A stretch of 64,000 nt of DNA from Gymnorhina tibicen (taxonomy: Eukaryota > Chordata > Aves > Passeriformes > Artamidae): NCBI GenBank assembly GCA_013399875.1, contig VXAZ01004553.1:1364001-1428000 (forward strand), given 5' to 3'. The number at the start of each line of letters is the position of its first letter. Position 1 is the stretch's first letter. Made by a program: the position numbers and the translations under genes. Positions 1-12,928 of the stretch are shown here, one piece after another. Below the pieces are notes generated by a model. It saw only the letters and a program-made list of their open reading frames with translations, searched no databases and was not told the origin of the DNA.

Positions 1-3000
1 TAACACTTTCCGAATTCACGTGCTCCCACTGTGAAGTTAAAGAAACAATATTAAACCTTGGACAAAATGAAAGCAAAATGGTGTTTTAAATGTAGATGTG
101 TCAGTAGATCCAGGGGGCTGCTACCATATATATTGAGATAAAATATGCATTTTTTACACCTAATATTAGAGTTGATATAAATAGAGAAGCTATATAGAAA
201 TGCTCTTTCTTCCTGACACAAATAAACTCTCTGTAGGTGTTTCACCTATAAAATAAAATACAGGGTTCTAAGTTAGTTTCATTGAAAAGTTTAAACTTTT
301 GTCCTACTTGTTTAAAAAAAAAAATAAAATTGCTGGATGAAGAAAATATTTAATTGATTTTTAAGGAACCAGGAAAGCAAGACAAGCTTTTCTATCCTGC
401 AGTGGTTTACAGAAGAGTCACTGGCCTCAGGCTGCTCTTCAGAAAACAGAGGCATTGAAAAATGAATTGAGCTGTACATAATAACTCAGCATAGAAGGAC
501 AGAATGGACCCAAATCTATTTATTCCCAATCTATGTCACTGGCTGTTCAAAGCTGGGCACATTTCTGTTACATCTCCTAAAAGTGAAGAATGGGCCAAAA
601 TAAAGGCACATCAAAAGGATTGCATATGCAAAATTGGCACATTTTCTATCTATCAAAGGCTTCACTTGTTCTCTAGACTATTAGGATGCACAGAGATATC
701 TTAGTTTGCTGTCTTAATTGTGCAGACATACATAAAGTGTCTACATAAAATATTCTATTTAAGCTATGAAATATTAAGCTATACTGCTATTCTGTATCAA
801 AGATGAAGTTCAGAAGCTATTGCTGCTGTTATGTGGTATTTAACTGGACGATAAAGAATTACCTTCTTTTTAAAAAACTTTTAGTACAGAATTTTTTATA
901 ACTTCTCTGCATGCAGAAGGCTCATTGATTCTACTAGGAAAAAGAATTAAGGTTTTTTATAATAAGAGAACTGTTATCTTCTATCGTTCCATAAACAGAT
1001 TGCTATAGAGAGCTCTTGCTAGGCAAGGAAGGCAGGTTGGTCTGTCTTTTTCCTTGGATGTTATATTTACTTATAATGAAAAGCTGTCAGTAATTGCTTT
1101 ACCACTGTGCTCAATTGCTCCACTGTTAGTATTCTAATGAACAGTCAGGTAAAACTGTTGACATGAAGTTGTCATGGACAATCTGAGAGGGTGAATGGAA
1201 AAGATTTAATAACAAATTTAATATCTGATTCAAACAAGCCGGGTTTCTTTGTTGTTAGTTTTTACACTTGGAAAATTTAGAGGCATCATTTTACAGTGAA
1301 TTTCTCATAGCTCATCAGCTACTTGCCAGTTGTACTCATCTGCTTCCAAATAAAGAGTGTGAGTTTTCAGCAAGTGTAAATCCATGAATGTCCCTCAAGT
1401 ACAACCTGTCACTATTCAGGAATCCTAAAAGAACATGTAAGATCATCATTTTTCATCTTTTGTAGCAAATAGGGTGCTTGATTTAAAGAATACATTCCAC
1501 ATAAGGCATTTACATAAACACCCAATTAAGTATATGGAGAAATAATTGAGCTATGTTTTAATCAAGTATCCCAAAAAATCAAGAAAAATTCTATGTATTG
1601 GGGTAAGTAGAACCAAGCAAAGAAAAGGAGAAGTTTTAGTGGTGAAAACATCAGAGAGGAGCAAAGAATCTACTTAAGAGCACTTCACCAGCTTCACCTA
1701 AATAAATTAAAACCATGTCCAACTTCCTTTCCCTCTGCCAGCTCATTGATACTGATAAGGGATTTAGGACAAGTGTGAAAAGTAGCAAACAAATTTTTCA
1801 GCTGTAACTGTACATAGTCGTTTGTTCTTTGTTGTTTTTTGAGTTCAACTCTGTCATCATCTATCACATGTTGCTTTTGTATGACTGGCAACAATTTCAG
1901 ATGCACTGCAGCTTCCACCCATGTAAAGCAGCCTGACAACTGGAACTTCTTTCTGTTAGAGGCAAATTTATGCAATGTTGGTTTTGTGGGAATCATAATA
2001 ACAACACTTTTGGTAAGAGAGATTAATTCTGAAGCACATTTTTACTCTGAGCACCTCGGTTTGGCCTTCCTCATAAACACTCCTCTTAATGCAGTGTTAA
2101 TGTGTTGGTCACATATTAATTTACACACCATAGAGCTGCTCTTGTGGATTTTGGGCCTCGTTTTCCAGGTGCCTCGCGCTCTGTTTCTGGCCCAGGGATC
2201 TCATCGTGAGTTTTGAGTGCAGAGAAGAAATTTGGCTGCATACCAAGACAGTTTGAGGATGTATATGTAGTTGCAAACTCCTGAGGTTTTATGACATTTG
2301 GTTCTTCTTTTAGTCTCTCCAACAACACATTTCAGCACAGCGTTCACTCGGAGTGACAGGCCAAGCGACCTGAATGAATAGAATGCTTGAAGCTACTAGA
2401 AATCCAAAGGGGAATGTTCAAAAAGCTCTAACTGGAGTTCGTTTGCCCTCAGAGCTTTGAAGTTTGAGAGGAAGAGGACGGTCAGAATCCACACGGAGGT
2501 TGGAAACTGAGTGTTACATCCAGGGCCTAGACCCATGGAACAGAAATGAGGTTGCCCTCACAGACATGACAGCTTTGCTCCAGCAGCACAGCTATCTAAG
2601 ATTTTGCCAAGACACACTTGATATACACTAAATATGCCGTAGTTTTTATTTAGAAGGCTGCAATTCTTTAAAATTCCTCTGCTCTCTGATTACATGCAAA
2701 CAGGACCCGGTGCAATTAAAATCATGAAGATAATTACATATTCGGGAAAACAAGAAGCTGCACACTTTTCCTCAAGAACTATAAAACATTTCCCTAGAGA
2801 TGGCTCAGAACACATTTCCAGAAACAAACAGCAGAGACAGTATGATGAACACAGTGCATTTCTGCAAGTACTAATGGTAATGAACAGTATTTACAGACAC
2901 CAGATTTTAATTTGTTGGTTGTTTAAGCACGATATGTATAGCAGAAATAAATAACTTGTCTGCAGGAACTTTTGCTACATTTACCATACAAGTCACATGA

Positions 3001-4662
3001 GTTGTCTGAGAATTCAATTATTTCACGAGCCAATCACAAACTATGGTTCCTTCTCTAAACGGTAAATTGAATATAACTTATCTGCGTGTGGCCATCATTT
3101 ACTGCATTTAACAATTAATCTCAGCCTCTGTGAAAATCAGCAAATGCTAAAGGAGGAAAAGATAATTACCATCTCACAGTACTTGAGTCTTCATGAGATG
3201 TACACCAGCTGACAGATTTACTCAATTTGGATACTAACAAGATTCTCCCTACCATGAAATTTTAATATGTGACAAGCTAAGAACTTGACAAAATTTTCTT
3301 CACCCTTGTATTCTATTACAGAATCCTAAAGGACTTGCAGAAAACTGTTCTGTATTTCCCATCAGTTACCTGTGTCAGACCTTCACCCACCTGTTCAGCA
3401 CCACACTCAGCTGAGACACTGTCTTGAGGAATACAAGAAACCAGGTGAATCTAGAAACCTGGGGCTCAAAGCAACCTAAAAGAGGTGATTTTCCATCACT
3501 GCTAAGAAGCTTTCAACAAACATTTACTGTCCTTTTTTTGGTCAATGGGGCAAATCATTATTTGAAATCCATACTTTGGACTTCCTTTGTTTAACAAGAT
3601 CAATCTCCATTACTTGGAGGTTTTTTTATAAAATTAAGCACAGCCTCTGAATATTACCTGTCAGATAAAAAAAATATGCATGTGTACTGTTCTACTTTTC
3701 ATAAAAAGTAGAATGTGCTAAACCAAGCATGAAAGTTTATATGAAGAAAAAAGGTGTTTCTTAAAGGTTAAAACAGTTTTTAATCACTTCAAAGAAATAG
3801 TAAAACAGATTGACCAAGATAGGGTTCAAAACCCTGAAAATTTCTCTACTTCCATGTGATGGTACAAATACCATCAGGCTCTGCCTGCTCTATTGTCTGT
3901 TGTAATTATTTTCTGTATAAATTGCACATGGCAAAAATAAACATAAAGTTTTCTCAAGAAAGTTTTAACAGTAGGTTTTTCAAAGATCCTAGAAAGCAAA
4001 TGCATTCTGAAGAGCTCAGAAACCTAGTAAGTAGAGTTTAAAACAGAAACTTTTATCAGAAGATGAAGGAATGACCTGGCCCTCCCATACTGAGAGGTGA
4101 CACGTTGGTGTGCGATCAATCACAGGAAACAAGGGAAAGAAAAGAGGGATAGAAAGAGGCTGCACTGTGAACATGGAAACAAGTAGACTGTGCACAGCAT
4201 GACAGCTTGGAAGGTCCAAACAGACAAATAGGAAAGAGAGCTTAAAGCCTGAGGGTCTCTCAAGCAGTGTGTCAAATAAAAGTCTTTTTTCTTGTGTCTT
4301 CAGTGAGACTCAAGCACAGGCCTAAATGTGTGGATAAATGGAGCCTCAGCTGTCGTTTGCATCCCAGAAGCATATTTAGTGCTGGCAGTTTCAGTAGAGT
4401 CCCGAAGGATTCAAACCTTTAGGGTATTTCACCATCATCTCTTGTTGGGAATGAAGAAAAAATGCATGAATTATTCTCAAATAAACAATTGCAGTACAGC
4501 GTTGTATGCTAATCCATTTTCTTCTTTTTTCTTCTCACAATTCTAAGTCTTCACACAGAAAGAGATGTTTTAGAAAGGAAGGTAGTGACAATAAGTCAAA
4601 TTCAAACATATTTCTTCCCCTAAACTCTGTATTTTGCAGCCACCCAGAAAGCTAGCAGTACA

Positions 4663-4676
4663 CACGTGTACACGTG
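4663..4676. promoter_or_regulatory. Perfect 14-bp palindrome of two E-boxes (CACGTGTACACGTG)
   Basis: Two canonical CACGTG E-boxes are separated by TA, making one perfect palindrome. A third CACGTG lies at 4765-4770. E-boxes of this type are bound by bHLH factors such as USF, MYC/MAX and CLOCK/BMAL1. Whether this intronic site is used is unknown; the motif itself is read directly. Confidence 0.45.
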
Positions 4677-4925
4677 CCAAATTATTTGGGATCCCTTACT
4701 GAACCCTACAACTACAGATTCCCATTTGTCTGTGTCATTTTGTGCTTGCCACAGCCACACTGATCACGTGCACCATGCCTAGAAAGCACTGGGAAGGCTA
4801 CTACCCAAATCTGAGCAAGTGTTTCTACCAAAGCTACCAGATTTCACAAAATGCAGAAAAATAGCTGTTCCCAAACCTCACTATTAGCCCAGGAAAAGAT
4901 TCCTGGAAGATTCTATACTTAGTTA

Positions 4926-4930
4926 TACCA
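4926..4930. repeat. Left target-site duplication of the solo LTR (TACCA)
   Basis: TACCA directly precedes the TG of the LTR and matches the five bases at 5455-5459 directly after its terminal CA. Confidence 0.75.
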
Positions 4931-5454
4931 TGTCCTGGGTTACAGTGTATTCTATTACCATGAGCTGTTGAGACCAGGTGTAGCAACGTTCCTTGCCTCC
5001 TCCCTCTGGACTATCTCCTGTTAATGGGCCCATCAATGCCTTGCCCCATGACTCACCATCCCATTGTGAGATGCTCCGCCCAGGGGGAAGGAATCAAGCA
5101 TTCCCACCTGGATAAAATCTGGGGCCTGGAACAGCAGAGGGAGACTTACCTACTGAGATCCCAGAGGACAAGATCTACACCACTGGATTTTCTGAGGAAG
5201 ACCAGACCCTCCTACAACACTGCTGGACCTTCAGAGGAAGACCAGACCCTTCAACAGAACCATCACTCCAGGAGGACTGCAATCACCATCTAATTGGACT
5301 GTTACCAACCCCCCGATTATCAGGGGGTCAGGTTTGTGCTCTGACCTTGTCAGTGGGTTGGGGTTTTTTTGCGCTACTGCATTTATTTTATTTTTCCTAT
5401 TGAATTGTATTTCTGACTTGGACTCTCTCACTAGTTTGCTTTCAAACTAGTACA
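4931..5454 (+). mobile_element. Solo LTR of an endogenous retrovirus, ERVL-like by target-site length
   Basis: The 524-bp element starts TGTCCTGGGTTAC and ends AGTACA, giving the TG...CA termini of an LTR. It is flanked on both sides by the same 5 bases, TACCA (4926-4930 and 5455-5459), consistent with a target-site duplication. A 5-bp duplication is usual for class III (ERVL) elements. A TATA-like ATAAAAT lies near 5114. An internal 40-base unit is duplicated at 5181-5220 and 5221-5260, each copy holding GAGGAAGACCAGACCCT. No gag, pol or env remnant adjoins it, so it is a solo LTR left by recombination. Strand is inferred from the TGTCCTGGG start and TATA-like position. The family name cannot be settled without a repeat library. 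Confidence 0.78.
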
Positions 5455-5459
5455 TACCA
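5455..5459. repeat. Right target-site duplication of the solo LTR (TACCA)
   Basis: TACCA directly follows the terminal CA of the LTR and repeats the left flank. An A-rich stretch follows at 5465-5485. Confidence 0.75.
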
Positions 5460-8338
5460 CTAGAGAAAAAAAAAACAAAAAACAACAACTTTATTTGGCA
5501 CTTAAACTGTAATAAATGTTTATGGATCAGTTATGTCTAACTTGTGACTACATTTAATTTTTCTATACATGGAAATCAGTAGATCAGGGCACAGTGAAAA
5601 AAGTATATCCTCATGATCCAGAACAGACTCCAAAATGTTGCCATTCTGTTTTGGAAGTTCTAAAACAAAGTTATCATAGTCTGCAAGGATTGAAACAGAG
5701 ATGTATTGATAATTAAAAAAAAATGTTTGCACTCCCATCCATACAGAAGAAAGAAAAATACAGAGAGTTTGTTTCCTCTAAAGTTCAAAGTTTTGGAATT
5801 TTTCCATGATGAGTTTGGACTTAACTCTTTAAAACAATACTTGCTTTTAGACTTTTGCTTTTATCATCTGGAATAATTAAGAAATAATTATTTCCAATGC
5901 TAATGTACCAATAATTATTTCCAAATTATTTCCAGCATTTCCATGCTATTCTATGGGAGCTGACCATAAAGAAGGTTTATGAAAAAGGCTGACTACAAAC
6001 TCTAATTCAATTCTAATTTGATGCCATCAAATCGGTCATAACAAAAGAGAAAATGTATATGTTGTTAATGCCCAAACCCCATCAATGATTGCTATGCATG
6101 TGGCCATGGAGGACTGCACTGCAGCACAAACAAATGCCACATTATGACATTAATTTCTGGCACCAGTAGCTCTTAATAATGGTCATTCTTTCTTTGAACA
6201 GTCCTGGGCATGGAGCTGTTACCTTCTGAGGTCAATAAAGCAATCACTGGGAGGAAGCTTGTATTTCTCATAATTTTCCCTGAAAGGTACTTAACAACTT
6301 CCTTTCACTTTTCAGCAGCACACCCACACCAAAGACACCCACAACAAACTGTAAATAGGTGGTGGTCATAACATCAAAATTCTTTATTTTCCTGGAGCCC
6401 ACATTTCCAAGCCGCTCTTTTATTCTCCCGAATAGATGATGAGATTATATTTCCCGATAGATTATGACTGGTACCAGTCAGCTAGCTCTTTGTCGGCACT
6501 ACTGATGCATATCCAGCAGCCTGAGAAGGTTGTAAGGCACTGGTTCACTCTGTGCACTCTTTGAGGCAGTGGCAATTTCATACTTTCATGTGCAGAGAAC
6601 TGCAGTTCTGACTGTTACATTTTGCAGCCTCTCTTGACTTTTCTGCAGGAATTCGAGTACTTCACAGAAAAAAATCAGTGTCGAACATCCAGCATGACCT
6701 GACTGGCAGTGAGGAGAGACAAGAAACACTTATCAAGATCCTGCAGTTGGTGGTACTTTACTGCATTCCTTCTCTGACAAGACCCAGGCAGGCCTCTGAA
6801 CTGACTTCAGCCACAGGTGTTTGAGCTTCAGTGAGAAAAGTATAGATCTTAGTTAATATGTTTTTTGGTAATGGCAATTCTATTTAGGACAGTAATGAAA
6901 AAAAAAAGTCCATCGAGTTGTGTTGTTGAATATCATTACTGGATTAAAGTTTAAATCTTGTCCCTTTAAAAAACGGTATAAAACATCATCACTTTATTAT
7001 TAATTTACTTAAATAGCAAGTGCCTCAAGCAACACTGGTTATGCAGCTAAGAGGGGGTCAGTCCTGGGGGGAAGACCAAGGAGCTTTACTGATTAAAAGC
7101 TCAGCCACACTCAAGGAATCTTCTGGATTGCCAAAGGAACTCTCGAAAAATTCCATCTATAAACATAACACAACTTATAACAGGTTTTATAGCAGCCTGA
7201 TGCACGCTTGTCTGCACTGAGCTTAAGAAAAGACTGTAAGTGTATTCTTGAGCTGCTTTAGTACACATTAAACCAGGTGATTCTTAAAATTATTACACTG
7301 AAACTAAGATGCAGCAAGTAGAAGCACACTGCCAAAGATTTGAGACTGTTCCCCAGCCAGAGTGGGGACTAGATCACCCTCACAGATGTAGAAGAGGAGA
7401 GTGTCTCTCTCGTGCCCATCAGCAAGAGGAGAAGTGAAGCACAGAGTGAGAGGAAAGCAGCCACGGACCATTTTTGCTGGTGGCAATTTCACAGCCTGTC
7501 CAGAAATCAACTGCAATTTTAATAACACGTTCTCCTGAATTGGTCTGAACTATCTCCAGCACAACCTTTGTGATAGCATTTCCTTAAAAGCCTAAAAGTC
7601 ACTATCCCCTGAAAAGCCTCTTTGGAATACTTGGGTCTGCTGCAAGGCAGATTTTAGCAATTTTGAAGGCTTCTCCCAGACATGGATTCAAAGCAAGCAA
7701 AGAAATCCCAGTTGTCCATGAATATTTGACCAATCTGTCCAATTAAATATAGTAAACAAAGTCTTAAGAGACAGGACAGTGTTTCTCTGGCACTCTTTAG
7801 TTCTACCAATGAGTGACCCTAAAGCAAAGTGAACCTACATAGAGTTACATTTATCTACTGCTTGAAAAGCATGGTTACACATGAGACCGTGGAATAATAG
7901 TAAAATGTCAGTAAATGATCACTAGCTGTAAAATTAAAGCATTCACCTCTAAACAAATAGATCTGGTTTTACTGATAAAGGTCCATTTAGACAATCATGA
8001 CTCTACAGAACATTCCTATTATTCATCTCAACTCAGAGCATGGTTTTTACTCACCAGATGGATGCAATTTTGATCCTAAAAATTAAGAATTTTTTAGATT
8101 TTTTTATGTGAAATGAAAGGCCAGCAAGTTCAATTAGGGTTACTGACTTGGTGCTTACTGAAGGCTTGGAGTTACTTTCGAGTTTTTAGGCTTTAAATCG
8201 CTAACATTTCACTGTGCAAGTAGAACTAAACTTGGTCAAATATGTCTAAGGAGAAAAAAGAATGAAGAACTCCATTGATTCTAATAAATATTAGACCCAT
8301 TAACCGAGCTTTACTTTAATATGTGTTAAAATACTTAC

Positions 8339-8472
8339 TTCAGAATCACGCAGCCTGTCCCGGTGGGAGGAGCCGTCCAAAACACCTGGATGCGTGTCCT
8401 CCTTCTAGGTGTGCTCTCAGTCACAGCAACGGGACAATTGCTCATGAACTGTGTTTCTTCTTCATCTATGAT
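8339..8472 (-). CDS. SPON1: SPON1 coding exon 3: reelin-like domain, later part
   Basis: This 134-nt exon begins after acceptor TTTCCCTAG|ATC in phase 0, matching exon 2. It encodes 44 residues plus two bases, about residues 111-154. It starts IIDEEETQFMSNCPVAVTES, continues through TPRRRTRIQVFW and APPTGTGCVIL, and stops at donor AA|GTAAGT in phase 2, with the lysine codon completed in the next exon. The SNCPVAV and FW-APP-GTGC motifs are diagnostic of the reelin-like domain. Cys123 is expected to pair with Cys39 of exon 1. Cys151 should pair with a cysteine in exon 4, which is outside the window. Threonine in APPTGTG replaces the alanine I recall in mammals. This is the last SPON1 exon I can find; 1-8338 contains no match to the following sequence. 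Confidence 0.96.
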
Positions 8473-9280
8473 CTAGGGAAATGGAAAGAGAAGAATGGGA
8501 AAAGATAAGGACGTGCACGGCCAGTGTCTCTTGAGTGTGTTTTGTCAGTTCACGTTTTCTTTGAGTGGAATATTTACAATTCTCTCTGATTAGCTCAGCA
8601 CTACTTCGGTGAATTTATTTATAGCATGCAGATTGCTCTCTCAATTGAAAGCAAAAAGCTCACAAAATAAAGACAGAAGAATAAGTCAGTCCTAGGTAAA
8701 GAGAATTCAGACCTTTCTGAGCATCACTGTAAATAACCATTTTTGTGGATCCTGATCACTGGAGCTTCCTGTAAATATTAAAGAACTGAAAATAATAGAA
8801 GATTTATAATTTCAGATAATTGAGAATCCATTATTTACTCCAAAACACAGACATTTTTGCTTTTTTGATTGACTGATGTTTAACTGAAAAGTTTAAGTGG
8901 TACAAGTCAAAACCCAGAGAGCTGATTTGGAACTGGTGTTCTAAGGATTTTACTCAAAGGTGTCATGTCAAAATAGCTTTCTCACTGCATATGTGTTTCA
9001 GGGATTGTACTTTAAGCCTTCTGTTCATCAGATCTCAAAGAAATTTCATCGGAAACTCTGAAGTTTTACCTGGAAGCAGGCAATGCTCTGATATCGCAAA
9101 ATTTCTCTTCAAAATGCTCAGGGGTCCTGTTTCATTTGATGAAGCCACAGTTCACACAACATCGGGTCAACATTCAGGAAATGGAATTACAAACCTTACC
9201 ATTTTGAGGAAGAAGCTGTATTTATCAATTTACAGCAAGATTCAGCTCTGAAAGGGCTTTTTCAGAATCCTGGTTCCAAC

Positions 9281-9307
9281 AACACACACACGCACAAACA
9301 CACACAT
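9281..9307. repeat. Interrupted CA-rich simple repeat
   Basis: An imperfect run of AC dinucleotides broken by CG and AA, followed by an A-rich tract. It is short and intronic. Confidence 0.7.
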
Positions 9308-12300
9308 TTACCGAATAAAAATATTAAAAAAAATAAAATCTTCTGGCAGTAAACATAACTTTAAACAAGTATTTTGACAAAAAAATACTCCTTTGCATTC
9401 TAAAAAAAGGGTGGCAATACCTTTAATTGGGCCAGATCTGCTTTAGTGAGCAAGCATCCTCACAATCTCACCCAAGGATACTGCCAACATTCCCAAATAT
9501 TTTTAGCTAAGCCAACAAACATTTCTGTATTTCCATGGCAGAATGAAGTGGCACTGGCCCAGAGGAGTGCTGAGAAACTCTATTTAGCTGGTCAATAGGG
9601 CAATGGCTAATGAGTTTTAAATTTAAAACCATTAATATGCTTCAAGTTTTCTAACGCTTCATAGAATCTGTGTAACCAAACACAATGTGCACATTTGCTG
9701 GGTTTTAATTATTGGGAAGCAGTGGGAAGCGTGGGATCTGGTGGAGGCTTAAGCTGACTGCAGAGTTTCTACTTCTGCTGGATACAATTTAATGCGTGTA
9801 AGTTGAGCACCAAGAAATCCCTGATCTACAATTCTGTTTCGGCCACCAACTGCACTTATTCCTTCTGCCTTATTCCTGCAACAGCGAAATAAAGAAATAA
9901 ATCTGCCTACTTATCTCTCAGAAAGGTTGTCTCAATTATTTCAGGACCACATCAATTGACCTTTTATCCATATTTCACAGTAATTCATTCTCAATCAAAA
10001 CCCAATTTTGGTGGCAGCTCTGAGAGAAGAATGAGTGATTTTACACCATCTCACGCACAATAAAATACTATCGCACGTTATACAAAAGCATGATAATTTC
10101 CATTGAAAAGGCTCTTAGGAGGACATCAGAAAGTTCTTTAAAAGGACAGCTTTTCTAAAAAAAATGGAAATATTACAAATTACTGTACAAATTACATCCA
10201 GCTACCTTGTCAGATGCACGGCGCTGCTGCAGTATAACCCACATTCTTGGATGAAAACCAAGAATACGTTCAATTGAGGTCAAGATTATGTGATTACACA
10301 TAAGTATGAATAGGGTTGATCAGATAGAAGCTATTCCACAATGACCAATGAAACTTTTTCCCAATCTTGTTTAGCTCTTGCCTGTCACACACTCCATCAG
10401 TGGACGTTTCCTGAGAAGCCCAACTGAAATGAACTGGTGCTCTCCAAGTATAAAATCGCTATTTTCAGTTAACAAAAACTTAGCTGCTTTCATATCCCTA
10501 AAGATCATTCCTCCAGCAGTCATCATTGTAGACCTACCCAAGTGCATCTGCACGTTAAGTAAATTCTTGTCTCCAGGTGAATCCATCCTGCTTTTTCCAC
10601 CAATAGTGAATGGAATCACAAGGAACACCAAAACCAAATCCAACAACGTAAGAAAGGAGTTGTGAGCAGCTGTGAGTAGTTATTACAAGTCAAATTTATG
10701 ACTTGACTGCAAAAGCAGAACCTGAAATATGTGTTTGAATTCTAGATAGTCATTATGTTAAAGCACATCCTTGTTCCAGTTGCAGCAAATGAACATGGAA
10801 ATGTTTTTTTCTTCTATTGCCTACCTAATTCCTGTAAATTAGCAAGTAAAGGGTTTTCTCAAGAAATACAGATGCCTATAATAAACTAATTTGAAAGTTC
10901 TGGTTGCATTTCAGAATATAATCCTTGAAGAACAGGAAGTGGTTGAGCCTCAAGGCTAGATCACGATTTCCTGCATCACTAACCATCAAAGCAGAAGAGT
11001 TATGCAATGGAAAATGCTGAGCATAAAATCCTAAATTCTTCCAAAAAGCATTCCTTTGAAGAAAAATTGGACAGAAGCTTTCTCAGTAAAGACTCCTAAT
11101 GCTGACAGAATACAGTACAGAACTCCTAAATTAGTTGGGAAGGCTCAAATGCCAGTTGATTTGGGATGATTAAAGAAAGTAATTTTATGACATATAATAA
11201 GCACAAGAATTTTCCAGATTCTATGATTTCAGATAAACCATCTTAAATCTGTTTGTTAAAAAGATGGGGGGTTTCTTTCCACATCCATGGACGTTCAATT
11301 CTTTATAAAAATTTTCTTAGGAGTGATAAGAAGGGAATCCTGATTTATACACCAGGATTACAAATGACATGATATTTTAGGGCGGTGGATGATATTATTA
11401 CACTCCCATGTAACAGAGGAGAAAAGCAATAGTATCCTGGCCAACTCTGGGGGAAAAAAGAGACATGTAATACGATCCTGATTTTTTTTCTGGACTCAAG
11501 TCAGACCTCATAGGCGTGAAGGAAAGATTTGGCAGGGGAAAGGCACGCAGATTAAAATGTAGCATTTGCAAAATTACAGCTTCTAAGCCCCAGGTTATCT
11601 GTAATGGGAAGCCTTACATTTTCAAGAATGGGCCAGTAAATTAACCACATGTTGGACAAAAATCCTAAAACCAAAAAATAAACACTTGACCAAAGAATCT
11701 GAACTCTCAGAGGGAGGGAATTCTATGTGACTTATCCTTTCGAATCCACAAATGCAATGACATTAGATTTTAATATTCTAGTTAGGTTTTGGTGTGGGTT
11801 TTTTTTTCCTTTTATGATTGTGGTATTATTGGACCAATTTATTCCTTCAGGGAAACTAGTGTAAATCCTGAACAAGATTCCTAGAGTTAACTGGGATTTG
11901 AAGGAGTGTCACAACAAGTAGAATTTGGCTGAGCTCGGGTAAATCTACAAACGTGACAGTAAGAATATTACAAGGGAAATTTTACCAGCTCCAGGCTCAG
12001 TCTTACATTCTTTGCATATTCCAAACACTGATGAGGTTGAGGACAAGTTTTGGGTGTTCCTGAAAAGCAGGACTGGATAACTGCTTAGTTGTTAAAGAAA
12101 GGAACAATTGGTTTTCTCAGAACTGGAACATTTCATGCTGAGTGACAGAGCTTGCTGTTTCTGGTTTCTATAAACCGTTAGTCAAATAAACCAGGCAGTT
12201 ATACTCTCTATCCATAAATTTATATCAGCATTGAAAAAAGTTTTTAAAAATTTCAAAATACCATACATCACAAAGAAAGGGATTAGTACTGAGTACAAAA

Positions 12301-12928
12301 GGAGATGAAGTTACATAAACCCTCTACTGGCCTGTGTCCACTTCCTCAGTTGAAACCACTGGCTAAGACCTTCAGCACCATTTCTTGTTCTGTGGACACA
12401 TCATCACTTTCCACCCACTGAAACAGCTGCATTCTACTGGAAAAATAGAATTAAAGGAAAAAAAAAAAAAAGAACATAGCTAAAAGTTCACAAGATAAGC
12501 ATCTTTGTGGGCAGATTTCTTCTTTGGAAGAGCTAATATGAATGTTGCAAAACTGTCTTCTCCTTGAGGAAACTTTCCAGTTATAAAAAGCACGCTGGGT
12601 CTATGTAACAGCAATAATATTTGGCCTTTAGGGATTAATCTAGAACAGAGCTTATTACACGGAATGTAAAACTAATGATGTACAAAGTCAGTTTAAAAAC
12701 CCTACCTCAAAGATGTGCTTCACATAACCACATTCTTTTGACTAAAGGACACAGCGTTTCTCTCAGAATCCGTGTTCAGAATCAGAAGAATCAGAACTGG
12801 GACTTTTTATGCAGCGTCAGTAATCAAACTCGGTGCAGGCTATTATCCAAGGCTGTATAGAACCACTGAGCACTGCTGGGCTCTCTGTAAGATTGGCCAT
12901 CCTTAGCAATGCACAAGGCTGGAGTTAT

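Larger units (their letters stand above)
1..8338 (-). other. SPON1: SPON1 intron 3, 5' portion, running off the left edge
   Basis: This is intronic DNA on the minus strand, starting at donor GTAAGT (8338-8333). It is AT-rich and holds one recognised transposon relic, the solo LTR at 4931-5454. I looked for the next SPON1 coding segment (the one carrying the VQKRIIYFQDEG-like motif) and did not find it. The open frames here are short and lack family signatures or plausible exon borders. Minor features are a 10-bp stem inverted repeat at 3690-3713, three CACGTG sites at 4663-4770, and a locally duplicated AATAATTATTTCC-like motif at about 5880-5935. I see nothing else I can name. Confidence 0.85.

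Noticed and set aside
10243..10265. Inverted repeat ATTCTTGG...CCAAGAAT
   Set aside because: An 8-bp stem with a 7-base loop is weak and near chance expectation.
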